Part shown: positions 32,804 to 45,704 of the stretch, one piece after another
Layout of the letters: each line of letters starts with the position of its first letter
How positions within the stretch are numbered: position 1 is the stretch's first letter
Source of the DNA: Allacma fusca
Taxonomy: Eukaryota; Arthropoda; Collembola; Symphypleona; Sminthuridae
DNA: 64,000 nt
Assembly: GCA_947179485.1 (NCBI GenBank)
Contig: OX359245.1
Coordinates: 69,675,067-69,739,066, forward strand
Direction of reading: 5' to 3'
Notes under the pieces: model-generated
What the model saw: the letters and a program-made list of their open reading frames with translations, nothing else
Databases searched by the model: none
Told to the model about the DNA's origin: nothing
Program-made: the position numbers and the translations under genes

Positions 32804-33194
32804 GCTTTATGATATATTTTTATAATTATAATTAATTTTTGGTGGGTGCATTTTTCGAGTATTTTATTGAGCTGAATCTTCTTAAAATTAAATTGTCTTT
32901 CCAATGATATGCTATTTGACTTGTTTTGGACATGTTTTTTTGGAACCTCCATAAGAAATGCATTGCATGTACATACGTTTTAATTTGCAATTGTAAATAA
33001 CTTTTAATGGGTGAATTTTTTTGGGTATTTCCTTGAGATGAATCGTCTTGAAATTAAATTAGCTATCCAATGATATATTAATTGGAATATTTTTTTCGAT
33101 CCGCCATAAGAGCTTCATTGCATATACATACATTTTTGCATGGATTTGTAACAATTTTTGTAAGGATTTGTAGGAATCCCTATAAAAGTGTTGC

Positions 33195-33274
33195 AGTCTC
33201 CCCCTCTGACTATTTTTTATTATTAAGTGGTGTCCTCCTGCCATCTGTGTGGATAAGGAGGGCACCCTTAAGGG
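33195..33274 (+). repeat. Subterminal copy of the inner TIR motif
   Basis: A second copy of the AGTCTCCC..AAGTGGTGTCCTCCTGCCATCTGTGTGG-type segment (read in two parts), closer to the right arm (58778-58850) than to 32735-32803. It sits about 80 bp upstream of the first ATG of the left membrane gene, so it may be promoter sequence. Confidence 0.65.
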
Positions 33275-33354
33275 TTCGAAGGAATAATGTGTACGTGACA
33301 TTTTCTCACATTAAAATTAATTATTGAATCTTATCTAAGAAAGATTCGTTTGCG

Positions 33355-34081
33355 ATGGAATTGTTAACGTTTGAAAAGGGTGTGTATTGTCAAGACTGTG
33401 AAGGAAGTCGGAGGAAAATTTTTGTTGGAAGAAATTGTTTTTGTCAAGAATGTCGGAAGGTAAGGATATTTTTTCGGAAAAAATATTAGTGAGAGAAGTT
33501 TTTGGGTTTGTGTGCATGTGATAATTTTTACGAGTACTATAATTAATATTACAGTGTGCAAATGGGTTGGAGGTTGCTGGGGTTGCGTGAATACGGGAGA
33601 TAAATGGGCTCTTTTGATGGATGGAGACCAGTGCTGTGTTGGGGACGTGAGCACTATAGATGAACCTGTGGAAAAGGTTGGCTACAACCTTTCTGATTGT
33701 TCTGATGAGCCGTTACACCAGTCGTCTGTGGGATTGATTGTTGTTGTTGTGGTGTTGGGTAAGAGCATGTGTGTGCCTTCGGAGGATACATGATGGTGGG
33801 TTGTATATATTTATGTGAAAAAATAAATGTACATATTGTTTAATTTATTAGGATTGATGGTACTGGGAGCGGTCATTGGGATTCGGTGGTGGCGGAGGAG
33901 GCGAGCAAGTTTCATCCGTCGGCCCTTACTCCCGAGAGTTCGTGGAGTTCCTGTCGGGCTTGATATGTTGGGCCGGGACAATTGGGGGATGGGTGACAGT
34001 ACTGTCTATGGAGGGACAACCTTTGAGCTGGTGAGGTTGAGTTCCATTCCTGAAGAGGATGAGGAAGACACAATTGTGTAA
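33355..34081 (+). CDS. Cys-rich membrane protein gene at the left end of Polinton 2
   Basis: Exons: 33355-33459 (YCQDC..NCFCQEC), about 33555-33758 and 33852-34081. Exons 2 and 3 join in phase; exon 1 to 2 is off by one with the obvious sites, so a frameshift or another junction is involved. The ectodomain part has GGCWGC and QCC with a later Cys; the helix GLIVVVVVLG/LMVLGAVIGI spans the junction; then RWWRRRR and a tail ending in EEDEEDTIV. It is transcribed inward from the TIR, mirroring the gene at 57671-58677. Related in plan to 9441-10037. A surface protein is inferred; nothing shows what it binds. Confidence 0.5.
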
Positions 34082-37000
34082 CCTTTTGAAATTTATTTCA
34101 TTTGAGAGGTATGGACTGACTGTCGTGTATTCTTTTAATACAAAACAAAATCTTAAAAATTTTGATATGAAAGAATACATATTGTAATAGTCGTGCAAAT
34201 AAACAAATAAACAATACTATGAGCTAGTAATGGTTTAAATGTGTTGACCATCTAAATTTAACATTTAAGTTACTCAATTTAGGAGAGAGTTAAGTTTCAA
34301 GAATAACATGCCATACATTTTTAACGGATTATTATGCTATTGTGATCTGGCATATTACTCCTATGCATGAATCATCATTGTTTTAATGCATGGGAAACTC
34401 TTTCTGGAAGATGTAAATAATTTGTGCAAGGGAATTTTCTAAACCTGCCCTAGAAAATGAACAATAATGAGAGGCCTGGAGATCCCGGTGTAAGTTTTAA
34501 GGGTGCGTATCAATGATGATAATATTAGGTAAATTAAGTTCAAGGGATTTAATAAAATTCACAATGATGAAAGGATTTTCGGGGTGAGAGAGCTGCGTCA
34601 AGTTAGTTCCTCTGTTAGCGTGTGAACAGTCCTTGTTTGGTTTACGTTAAGGTTGAGTCAGTTGGAGTTTATGTGTACTTTCGGCATTGATGGTAAATCA
34701 AGAGCATGATATACGTGGACTTGGAGCTCGCTGACTAGCAATAGCAGTCTTGGCTCACATTTGTGGAGGACTATGTTGGAAGTTTTTGGAAAATATACCG
34801 TTCATAATAGGATTTTTCTGTCATGTGCACTTTTCAGGTCTGAGGGAGTGAGTGTTGAGCCAGGGAAACCGGTACACTTCGTTGCCAGTCGTCCAGGAGC
34901 ATAAAATATTGTTGAGCAATAAGAAACTTACATACACTTGAAAGGGGAGGAACATACAGTACAGTACAAGGGAGGAATTGAGATCGCATAGGACTACACA
35001 CGAGCATTCCTACACTACACCATTTCATCTCTCTCTCTTGCTCTCTCTCCCAACTATCTTCTCAAGTGCAGGGCTCAAACAAGTTTAGGGTCTAGTATTT
35101 GGGGAATTTATATTGCTGAGGATGTACCTGAATAAAAAGATATTTCCAGGGAGGCCTCCTTTTCCAGTGACGGAATACCTCCAATGTGTCTGCTTCCTCA
35201 TTCAGATTATGCTGAACAACGTTAGTATGGATTTATTTATAGTCAGGGAATTACAGGAGTTTTCAACAACAATAATTCGAACAGAGGGATAAAACAATTT
35301 CTCTCAACTCTCTTCCTGTGAGAGGATCAGCAAGAGAAAGAGCACCTGGCCATTGTGGAGTTTTGACGGTTGGTTATCTTGCTCCATTGCAACTTTATGT
35401 ACTAATCCCTCATAGGTGTACATAAGTCATAATTAAATATTACAAATGTATGCAGGTAAGTATCCCTCTCCTACACTAATACTCCCAGTAGCAACTGTGA
35501 ATACAGTTGTTTTAATCATTAAGTGCGTGCATCAATCCTAATAGGACCATACGCAGAGAGCCAGACATTTTGGGATAAGAAGCATCAGCAGACTATATAG
35601 TGTGGTTTGAAGGACAATTCCAGTACAATCCCCTGCAGTATTCTACAGTAATTACTAAACTGGGAAAAAATACTGAATGGGGAAAAATTGTCGCTGTAAA
35701 TTCTGAGAGATAATATCTCTACGTTCAATCTGCCTTCGAAAAGAACTCGTTCTGCTTCTTAGCCTTTCCATCATACTTTACTACATAGGACCACTTAATT
35801 TCTCCTCTCCCCCAGCTTACCTAAAATTCGGTACAAGGATCTGTGAATATGAACACACGTCAAGTGTAAGGCAGGCAAAAGGAAGGAATTGTGGAAGTTG
35901 CTGGAAGTGAGAATGGAATGCAAAGCACAAACTTCATTATAGCATGGTTTCGTTCTCAAGAGTTACTTGTAGTAAATAATGTATAGGGTGGTGAGGAGCA
36001 TCTCTGGTTTACTTACTTTTCTGTGAATACCTTCTGTCAAGGAAGTTCGTTATTAAAGATCTCCTTTCATACTCTCCCTATCATTTTTTTCCTTTAATTT
36101 CTTACATGCAATGTATCATCATCCTTTACTCTGACACCTCCTTATTACTTTTAAAAGAATGTATGAACTTCGGAAGCACGAAACGATATAATAATTAGAT
36201 GTGACATCATGTAATTACTTCTTGTTATATTGAAACTTTTCCCTACATTTATTTGTATTATTATCTCTTGGCATATAATAAACAGATAATTATTGAAGTC
36301 TCAGTGAAGACTTAAGTAATCTTCAAAATCTTTTTTAAGGCGAAACAGAATCGTGGGAAGTGGGATTGAGTAAAATATGTCCAGATTGCAGGCGTATCAG
36401 ACACAGGTGGCACACTTTCAATACCTCTAATAGTCATGAAGGGAATCGCTCAAGATGGTTTTGGTAGGTATGTACATATTTATCTATGTACACGAAAGCA
36501 TTGAAAATACGCATTAGAACTTCCGTTATCAAGAGGTCTGGATTGATGGCTCTGTTCAGGTGTTAGGAATATAGAAAGGAACATTATTTTCTGGTCGGTT
36601 AGTGACTACTCAATATAACATACATACGCATTGGAGTGTAGGAATTACCTAATCTCATCTCAAGTAAATTCGGGCACGGTACAAGATGACAAGTATGAGT
36701 TTTCTAAGAGGAAGTCTTTGCAGGAAAAATCTTTAATAGAATTCATACGTACACATGTATGAACATGTACGTATATGTGTATGTAAGCGAACTGATCCTA
36801 CTTACATGATGGGGCGATATCGAGAGCTCAATAGTGCAGATGACTAACCACAAGGTTTTCCCTCCACTTTTGCATTGTCTGCTAGACTTGAGTTGAAGAG
36901 TTGGAAGAGCTGACATTATTGTGTAGCAAGATGACTCCGGACTCATCACTGACCATGTAATAAATAATCCTAGCAATTTGAGGATTCTTCAACCTTTACT

Positions 37001-39271
37001 TTAGACTGCAGGCTTGAATGGGAACAGTTGAAGTTGTAATAAAACAAAAATAAATACAATAAAATGGCAAATAAGAGAGCAAACAGACGCTCCACTGAAC
37101 TCTATGTCATTTTTATGCTCTCAAACTTTGATATGGGGAACTTTTTCTCCTCATTCAACAGCAGTGGGCAAGAGCAACAACAAGCGTTCCTCTGCTTAGA
37201 TCAACATTTATAAAGGAACATTTATTTTGTCTCGAATACATTGCCATCGCATTACTCACTAGATCTCCTATCCCCTTCCTGCTTTCTTACATACACCTGG
37301 AGGTTTCTCCTAACTCATAAGTAACGAGAGAGATTCCTTCCAGGATATATGCAGAAAGGATGAAGAGTCCATGTAGCACCAATTTCCTCCTATAGTTTAT
37401 GTACCTAGAGGTGTTGGTTAGTTTAGACGCACTCTGAGCTTCACCCCAACTTGCACTCCGAGAGACAACTAGACGAGGAGTCACAAATGTAGCCAAATAA
37501 AGTCAAGAGTGATACTCGGCACTGCGGAAGCAGGCCTACGAATATCTGTGGTAGTAAGTCTACTTACGCATTCGAACAAAATCTGATTAAATGAATTTTA
37601 AAGAATATTGCAACCACAATATGTGTTGAAAATCGAAATTATACCCTGACTAAATTCAATTATTACATGCTTGAGCGTACATACTTGTCAATTTTAAGTC
37701 TTTTTTCCTTTGAGAGAACAAATGAGGTCGTTTTTCCTAAACTTCATCCCCTTGCGTCGTACTTGGTTTCAATGATTCTTATGACGAGAGTTGAATTAAA
37801 TTAGAGGATAGTTGAAAGAATGGGAGGAAAAAAAGCTGGAAAACTTGAGTCAAGGAATTCATCTTCATTTCAAGCTTTAATTCAATTTCACACCTGTTTT
37901 TCCTGCTCCTTTGGATTTGACTAATTTCTGTTTACAATATGACACGTACACGCTTAATTCATGGGCTTTTTGTTTGAAAAACGTACCATTCAGATTGCTT
38001 AACTAAACTCATTGCTCTCATTTAATTTCATTAATGTCATCGGATAGTTTTTGAGTCTCCGCATTGCTTGAGAAGTGCGAAGGTCTAAAAAGTGCATGAG
38101 CTCTACCTCAGCTTTCTTTGCCTCATTTGTCAACCGTACAAGGGGGAGGGGGTGTCATCATAACAGTCTCAGTCAAGCTGTAACTTCTACAATCACATAT
38201 TAGAAAATTAACTCTGTGATAAATTGGAATGTTACCAATGAAATCTCCTCCCATAGAAAAGTGTTTGACAAGGAGACTGGGCTCTTACAGTCAGAAGTGA
38301 CTGTAAATACAATAGAATGAAATAAAACTCATAATTATACGTAGGCAAATATTTATAGAACTTTGCCACAGAATTTGTAAGGTCTCAATGTAGAAATCAT
38401 TCATAGCTCAACCTCGGGCTAGTATCTCTGTAAATGTCAACATGACATTTGTGAGTGCAGTATCGTGGTCGTATTTGGAATTGAAAAAAAACATACACAA
38501 GCTAAACCATACACAAGCTAAAAGTACTCTCACAAATAAGCACCCTGTTTATTTACATATATGTTTCCATCGGCTGAAAGCATTTCCTCCAATACTTATC
38601 TATAGCAATAACTATGAGTGTGACGCGCATTTGTGCATAAGAGCTGAAGGGGCTTTAATATATAAAATCTATCATAATCACTTGGGCTGCATACATACAT
38701 GAGCGTATATATCTCCCGTAAGATTAATGAGTGGGTTGATCTGTCCCGCCTGTCCTTCCGGGAAGGTTCAACTTATAATGGAATCAAAGATACATACTAA
38801 GTACATTTTTTGATGTTCTAAAAAACTAACTGTAGAACAGAAATGCATGCGTGCACAACTGCATGCACAAATGAACCTAATGAGTTTTTAAGTATTGGTA
38901 GCACGAATTCATATAATAATGTGTCTGTAACATGGACCTTTCCCTCCTCCCGCGTGAAATTGACAAATTATTTTCCGTGCACTTCGTTTTGTTGTGTGTG
39001 TGGGAAACAGCCACTGGAAAGGTCCCTCCATCCGTTCATGTCTCAATTTATGTACTTTAGCTCTATGAGAGGAGACTTACAATTTCAACGGGAGAAAATA
39101 CCAAAGTGTAGGTAGTTGTATATTTTCAATGCATCTCTAATGAATATTGGTCCAGAAGTTTTGTAGCTACCATTTGCAGTAGCCCTCATAGCAAGCCTTG
39201 AAATTTCATTCGGTTTTTTCGTGTGAGAGCAGTAACATCTCTCTCTGAATATTCTTATTGAAATTTCAAAC
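34082..39271. other. 5.2-kb gene-poor interior of Polinton 2
   Basis: No open frame above ~90 codons with any recognisable domain on either strand, and no clear terminal repeats of a nested element. AATAAAC at about 34200 may be the 3' signal of the preceding gene. TGTACATATT occurs at about 36474. A Cys-containing frame near 38980-39040 (FCCVCGKQPL) resembles a zinc motif but cannot be extended. Confidence 0.55.
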
Positions 39272-40943
39272 ATGACACAATATTACAGACTGTGTTCTGT
39301 GTGCTCTCGAAATATAAATATTTCTTTAAGCAGAGGATCTGTGCGATGGGACAACAAAACCGCATTTCAAATAACAGGAGTGAAAAAGTTTCGAAGTTTT
39401 ATCGACCAATACGACGACTACGGGAACAAAATTTGGAACATTGATTCCATTGTGTCTATTGTTCGCAATGTTGCTGGTAGTAATGTTTGTGGACATGAGT
39501 CCCACTTCAAGTGTTTTTTCGGTCACTGTCAGAGCGTGCTATTGACACACCGAAGTGCCAACAGTTTCACAAGTGGCGATTTTATTGTCAAGTGCCCACA
39601 CAACTTGTGTGGTGTTAAATTTCGCTTTGCAGGCGATCTGAAAATAGTGTCTCGAAACCTACATCACATTGGAAAACACAACTGCTTCGACTTAGTGGCA
39701 GAGCAACGTAAGTGCTTTGATTATTTATGATTAATTAGATTAATTATTTTATTATACCAATTAGAGTACAGGTTGTAGGGACTAGAAAAAACAATTTAGA
39801 TAATGTAATTAATCCATAATATTGATTTGTAGTTATATGCACAACTTGTTGTGGCTAAAAGGAGAGTAATGTTTAACAATTTGCACTGGCTGAAATTTAC
39901 TATAGTAAAAAGCTCCAGTGGAATTGTTAAACATTACAATGACCCTTTTAGTCATAACAGTATACGAGTCATGCCAAAATTCATGCAAGATAAATTAGAA
40001 AGTAATTTTGATCGATTATTTATGATTAATGAGATTAATTATTTTATTATACCAATTAGAGTACAGGTTGTAGGGACTAGAAAAAAACAATTTAGATAAT
40101 GTAATTAATCCATAATATTGATTTGTAGTTATATGCACAACTTGTTGTGGCTAAAAGGAGAGTAATGGTTAATAATTTGCACTGGCTGAAATTTACTATA
40201 GTAAAAAGCTCCAGTGGAATTATTAAACATTACAATGACCCTTTTAGTCACAACACTATACGGGTCATGCCCAAATTCATACACGATAAATTAGAAGGTA
40301 ATTTCGGCATTTTTTTTACAGAAATAAGATTCCAAAAACGTCTTGAGGAGATAGAAAAAAAGATTAAAGGTTTGGTGCGCACCGAGCCCAAGAAGCGAAA
40401 GCACGTCAACAGGGAGGAAACTAACGCTAGCTCCACTGCTCCAGGTAAAATATATTTTAAAGCATATTTTATTCGATATGGAAATTAATAATTTCTAAAA
40501 CGTTGTCCAAATGCGAGATTCTGTATGTTATGATTTCCTAAAGTCAGTATAAATTTTTTATTTCAGAAATAGGATCTGTTGGAGTTGCAGAGGGGAAATG
40601 GGGAGGAAAATGCTTGAAGAGCTTGAAGGAAGAGCTACTCAAACTTCCCTCGGACTTGCAGATACTCCCAATCCGTGTAGGGAAATGTATGAAAAAACTG
40701 GAAGATTCTTTAGCACCAGACCTGCAACCAGAGGTGAAATTAGACTTAAAGTGTTATGAGGATATTAGTCCACCATCATCCCCTCAACCAGGTCCGTCTC
40801 ACAGCAATGTCAAAGATTGTGAACTATCCGAATGGATAGAAGCAAATCTGAAGCCCAATGATATTGATGATATGCCAAGTTTGTCGGACCTTCTTGGGGA
40901 GGGTGACGTGTTTGAGTTTTTCCAAACACCGGGAGTAGAGTAA
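39272..40943 (+). CDS. RING-like/acidic protein gene, Polinton 2 (spliced, duplicated exon)
   Basis: Counterpart of 7777-9159. Exon 1 (39272-39707, donor CAAC|GTAAGT) encodes CSVCSR, DDYGNKIW, VCGHESHFKC and KCPHNLC, a RING-like zinc pattern. A middle exon containing HWLKFTIVKSSSG exists in two tandem copies (about 39867-40000 and 40163-40444, the second extended by a Lys/Glu-rich helix and followed by CCAG|GTAAAA). The last exon (40567-40943) is acidic, with SPPSSPQPGPS and a tail ending TPGVE. The acceptor used for the middle exons is uncertain because the obvious TTTGTAG site gives a stop. The function is unknown. Confidence 0.6.
39719..40308 (+). repeat. Tandem duplication, 295-bp unit, containing an exon
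   Basis: 39719-40013 and 40014-40308 are near-identical head-to-tail copies, including intron sequence, the TTTGTAG acceptor and the exon. They differ at a few bases, giving a few conservative amino acid changes (for example SSSGIV/SSSGII and FMQDK/FIHDK). Confidence 0.93.
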
Positions 40944-41152
40944 GTAAACAATAACTATATATCAAAAATTCAGGTTAAGTTTTTAATTATATTACTGTAC
41001 AAATCGAATTTATTTATTGTTTATTATAATGAACCAGTCAATATATAAAATTTTGCTTAGGTTTTAAAGACTAGTCAAATGCATAAAATAATATTTTTTT
41101 ACTTTTTTACTGAACTAACCAGACATACGACACGTAACTTTTAGTTATAAGT

Positions 41153-41400
41153 AACTAGTCAAATTAATAAAAATTTATTTTCTAGTAAAAATTCTAATAC
41201 AATGTAAATATTCTAAAGTACAATTTCTTTTATAATTAACTAGTCAAATTAATAAAAATTTATTTTCTAGTTTAGATTTCTAATAAAATGTAAATATTCT
41301 AAAGTATAATTTCTTTTATAATTAACTAGTCAAATTAATTAAATTTTTTTTTTAGTTTAGATTTCTAATACAATGTAAATATTCTAACGTGCAATTTTTT
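41153..41400. repeat. Three tandem ~85-bp AT-rich repeats
   Basis: Units start at AACTAGTCAAATTAAT (41153, 41238, 41324) and contain TCTAATACAATGTAAATATT. They lie between the convergent 3' ends of the RING gene and the conserved unknown gene. Confidence 0.88.
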
Positions 41401-41524
41401 AAATTTAAGGAAAAATATTAACCCTAATAGAATGAAAAATAAAAAAATGTACATATTGTAATATTGTGGGCCAATCGTTTAAACAGAATCATATTGCATA
41501 ATGTTAAATTTAATTGTTTGTAAT

Positions 41525-42416
41525 TTAATATGTTTGAGTATCAAATTCATCATCGGGAGAATCTTCCATTGAGAATTTCGATGGAGATGGTGGTGGAGTC
41601 CAACCTGGTCTATTTGGTCTTTTACGAATTTGGGGTGGTTTAGTTTCGAGGTTTTTAGAAAGCATAAAGCTTTCTAAATTTTGTATTCCATTTAGCCGTA
41701 ACGCTATGGTAGGGCCGGGCCAGTTGCCATATCGTTTGGACACCTCATGAGGGACAGGGTTATTTAATAAGAGCTCAGGAAGTCCTGTTGTGGAACTTAT
41801 AACAAGTCCCACACGAACTGAGTTCAAATCCAAATCAGGAGTCGACCAGAATTCCTGTCTATCCCCTTTCCATGAATATGTCCTTGACTCCTTTCCCTTC
41901 AAATACGGAATACTGTCAAGACTTCCGTCTCCTTCTTCCTGCTTCTTAAACACCTGGTCTAGTATCATAGATAAAAACGAAAGAATTGTTGTCCCTTGAA
42001 ACTTTGAAAATTTTACAACTGTTGGCCTTCCACTCTGGGATTGTCTTCCCAAAAAGAAAAATTCTGCATTCAATTCAGGATGAAGCTCTAGTCTGCCAAG
42101 CACGTTGTTTTCAATCTAGAGAATATTTATTAGTTGTTTAACATGAAAATGGTAGTTAGAACTAAACTGAAGACACGAATGGTTTAATTTTTAATTATTT
42201 ATAACAAAGGGTGATACGTACCACTGAACTATCTGGCTGTTCAAAGAATGTCCAGCTCTGAAAAAAATCAGAGTTTTGTCGTTTCGTCACACTCATTGTA
42301 GAGGGATCATAATACTCCAGCTTTACAACAGGGCGCTTCGAAGCACGTTTGGGTGCTGTAGATCTTGTCCATGTTGTAGAGTTGCGGGCGAAATCACTAT
42401 GTCTAGCTTTGTCCAT
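41525..42416 (-). CDS. Conserved unknown Polinton protein, Polinton 2 (2 exons)
   Basis: Exon 1 42416-42222 (65 codons, donor GTG|GTACGT) and exon 2 42115-41525 (acceptor TTCTCTAG) join in phase 0 to give 261 residues. Exon 1 is basic and Ser/Thr-rich. Exon 2 aligns with 126-644 across its length. The C-terminus is Pro-rich (RPGWTPPPSPSKF) then acidic. It is the only minus-strand gene between the RING gene and PolB. I recognise no domain. Confidence 0.72.
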
Positions 42417-42844
42417 GACTTGCGGCAACTGAATGAGAGAGAGGGCGATTACAAGCTTACTGTCGAATAGGGAAAATAAGAGTACTTTTAGTAATGCATG
42501 AAGGGGGTGTTTATATACCGACCTCTCTACCCTCTGCATGGATATAATTTCAGAGTAGTATTTTTACATGAGTAAAATTGTTAGCACTTCTGACGTTCAA
42601 ATAGGATAGCGTTTCTCTGAACTGAAAAGGGCTACAGCTCTTGCTCTATAATTCATTTTCTATCTCTTGCTACAAATTCCTCTCCTATGAGCATTCATGC
42701 ATTGAAACTCTTGCGGGTCTACCCAACGGGAAGTTCTATCTATCGGACACTTGTCGTTGGGAAATTCTTTCTGTGTGTGCTCTCACAAGTGGTCTCCTGC
42801 TTAAACTGTTCATTGTTTGTATACTAATCATGTTGTGTGAGGAC

Positions 42845-44388
42845 ATGTCCGAGTATCATTTCAAGTTGTGGAGAAAATCTATGAGGAATGTGAAAGTCCA
42901 GCCTAAGTTACCCAACGTTCCATTTGAAACTTTAAGTGGAACTCAAAGAGCGGTTATCAATAGTGTTAAATGTCATATACAACAACCCTTTATAGAACAA
43001 ATTCGTGCACCATTTAATTTAATTGTGGTAGGCGCGGCAGGGTTTGGGAAATCTCAAATAGTGTCACATTTGAAATATATTTTAGAATGTGAGGAGAAAG
43101 CAAGAGATGACTTTACACATATACTTGCTTGTTTTACTGGATCTGCAAGTTATCTCGTTGGTGGTAGAACTTTACATTCCGCGTTCAAATTGGATGTGTA
43201 TAATCATAAGAAAAATAATTTTGTAGTTAAAAATACTGAAAAGTTTCAAGAATTAAAGAACGTGAGCATTATAATTATCGAAGAATTTACTCAAGTTGGC
43301 ATGCATCTCTTAAAACAGATTGATGATGTCTTGAGGCAAGCAGATCCAACCAATTCCCATATTAACTTTGCATCACGAAGTATTATATTGGTCGGTGATA
43401 TTTTCCAGACATTCCCAATTGCTGATTTTCCTATATTTTTCCCTGCTAGGAAGAATGTTGGTATTGATTATATTTACAAAGCATATAAAAGTATTGCAAA
43501 TATATGCGTACTTGACATACCATTTCGTCAGGATGGGGAAGACCAAGAACAATTTAGAGAGTTACTCAATCGTCTAAAAAGAAAACAGTGCATATCAAGT
43601 GATGTTGAATTACTGAAAACCAGGTTACGAGACAGAATTTCATCAGAAGAGAGACTGCAATTCCGTTCAGCAATACATATATTTCCACTCAAAGCTCTAG
43701 TTCGAGAGCACAACAGGTGAATAAAATATTAGTGACAATTCATATTTTAAAAATTATTTGCATCACACATTTTTTCAATTTCATAATTTACAGTTACATG
43801 CTGACTAAGGAATTTATTGCGGATGACATTGTGAAAATTGATAATGGTCTACACATGTTGGAGATAGCAATAGGTGTTCCGGTAATGCTTGAAAAAAATA
43901 TAAGCATTAATGATGGATTGACAAACGGAGCCAAAGGTGACGTAATTCATATTCATTTTCACAAATCCGTAGGAAAACAGAACGAGGTTAAGTTTATACT
44001 TGTGGATTTTAAGAACTATTCTGGAGATAAGTATGTTATTGACAATGTTGGAAGACGAGGGTTTCCTATTTTCCGTATGATTGAATCTGAATTTAAAGCC
44101 AGCACAGGAGAATACGTGTCGGTGAAAAGATTTCCATTGGTACTTTGCTATAGCCAGACAGGACATAAGGCACAAGGGGCCGATTTAAAAAGAGCTGCCG
44201 TATTTTTAGGCAAGAGTGAATTTGCTACTGGACTTGATTTTGTGATGTTAAGTCGTTGTAAAAAACTATCAGATTTAATGATTTTAGACCCCGATATACG
44301 CTTGCAACGTTTTGTGCATACTAAATCCAATCCAACCCGACTACAAGTACACGAGGAAAAGCGATTGATTGGATTAAAAACATTTTAG
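42845..44388 (+). CDS. Pif1-like SF1 helicase, Polinton 2 (2 exons)
   Basis: Exons 42845-43716 and 43794-44388 join in phase (CAACAG|GTGAAT; ATTTACAG) to give about 488 residues. Motif I GAAGFGKS (63-70), motif II IIIIEEF (142-148), motif III GDIFQTFP (184-191), then GVPVML and the late motif SQTGHKAQGADL typical of Pif1/RecD2 helicases. Motif II has Glu in the place of the usual Asp. The start at 42845 is chosen because the upstream in-frame part is hydrophobic and lacks helicase similarity. No helicase exists in the part of Polinton 1 that is visible. It may assist strand-displacement replication or be acquired cargo. Confidence 0.82.
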
Positions 44389-44527
44389 CAATAGTCGATA
44401 CAAATGATATATTTAAATTTTTAATTAATTATAAGTTCTTGTTTAACTTATATTTTACCCCCACTGATCTGTGAAAGCACTAATGATATACCACCAACGC
44501 AAACTAAATTTCTCATCATTAGGTACC

Positions 44528-45698
44528 ATGCATGCAGATGAAGCATACGTGAACCAAAGTTTATCTGGTTCGTACTCAGGAATTTCAGGGTTTTTAAAAA
44601 ATAGGCCTGAGTTTAAGGATAAGAATACAGTTCAAAATGATTTACTCAAACTACACTCGTACTCACTTCATAAAAACGTCCGATACAAATTTCCCAGAAG
44701 AAAAATATTAGTTAATTTTATTAATGAAGTGTATGCTGCTGACTTAAAAGATATTCAAAATATCAAGCATTGGAATGGGAACAATAATTTCATTCTTTTT
44801 GTTATTGATGGAATGTCAAAGAAGCTCTATACTAGACTAATTAAAACAAAAACAACCGAAAATGTAATAAGTGCATTTAAATCAATATTTAAAGAAGCTA
44901 GTGCTACACCTGTGTACATATTCACGGATCAGGGGAAAGAATTTACAGCTAAACCAGTAAAGCAGTTCTTCATGGATAATGGCATTAAGCCTTATCACAT
45001 TTACAGCCATATTAAGGCTTCGTTTGCAGAACGCGTGATTCGCAGTATTTTTTCAAAGCTGCAGCGTTATATGACAGAGAATAATACAAAAAAGATTAGT
45101 AATGTTCTCCAGCAATTTACAGACACCTACAACAATACATATCATACTGCAATTGGTAAATACTTTATTAATGTATTACTTATTATTAATTATAATTATT
45201 AATGTACTTCTTTAATGTATTTAATTACTTATATATTTAGTCTTATTGTAACATAATCCCTATATGTAGCTCATGATAATAATAATAATCTCTGTAAGGG
45301 ATGGCGCCTAATGCTGTTAGGATTGAGGATCAATACAAGATTTGGTCGCGATTATTTGGGAAATATTTCGAAGAAATTAATAAAGAAAGGCGAGCGCCGA
45401 AATTTAAAATCAACGACTTAGTTAGGATCAGTCGAGCAAAGCTGATATTCGAAAAGGGTAATGTTTACTATATCATTATAAGTAACCATACACATGGTTT
45501 ATTAAGCTCAGTTGGTCAATAAAGCGCATACTTGCAGGATATTCTGCGAATTTCAGCAACGAAATATTTCGGATAACCAAAATTCAAAATACATTTCCAT
45601 GGACATATCTGTTAAAGGATCAGACTAATAAACAGGAAGCTATAACAGGAGGATTTTACGAGGAAGAATTAACGTTAGCTGCACCCCGTTCCTCATAA
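44528..45698 (+). CDS. INT: rve integrase, Polinton 2 (3 exons)
   Basis: Exons 44528-45155, 45299-45457 and 45538-45698, introns of 143 and 80 nt, both phase 1 within a Gly codon. Catalytic Asp (AADLKDI), Asp (FTDQGKEF) and Glu (FAERVIRS) are present, followed by the C-terminal domain (INDLVRISRAKLIFEKG). It matches the intronless integrase at 5040-6011 from SLSGSYSG onward. The frame is intact once introns are removed. The penton-like gene starts 6 nt after its stop. Confidence 0.87.
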
Positions 45699-45704
45699 AA
45701 AATC

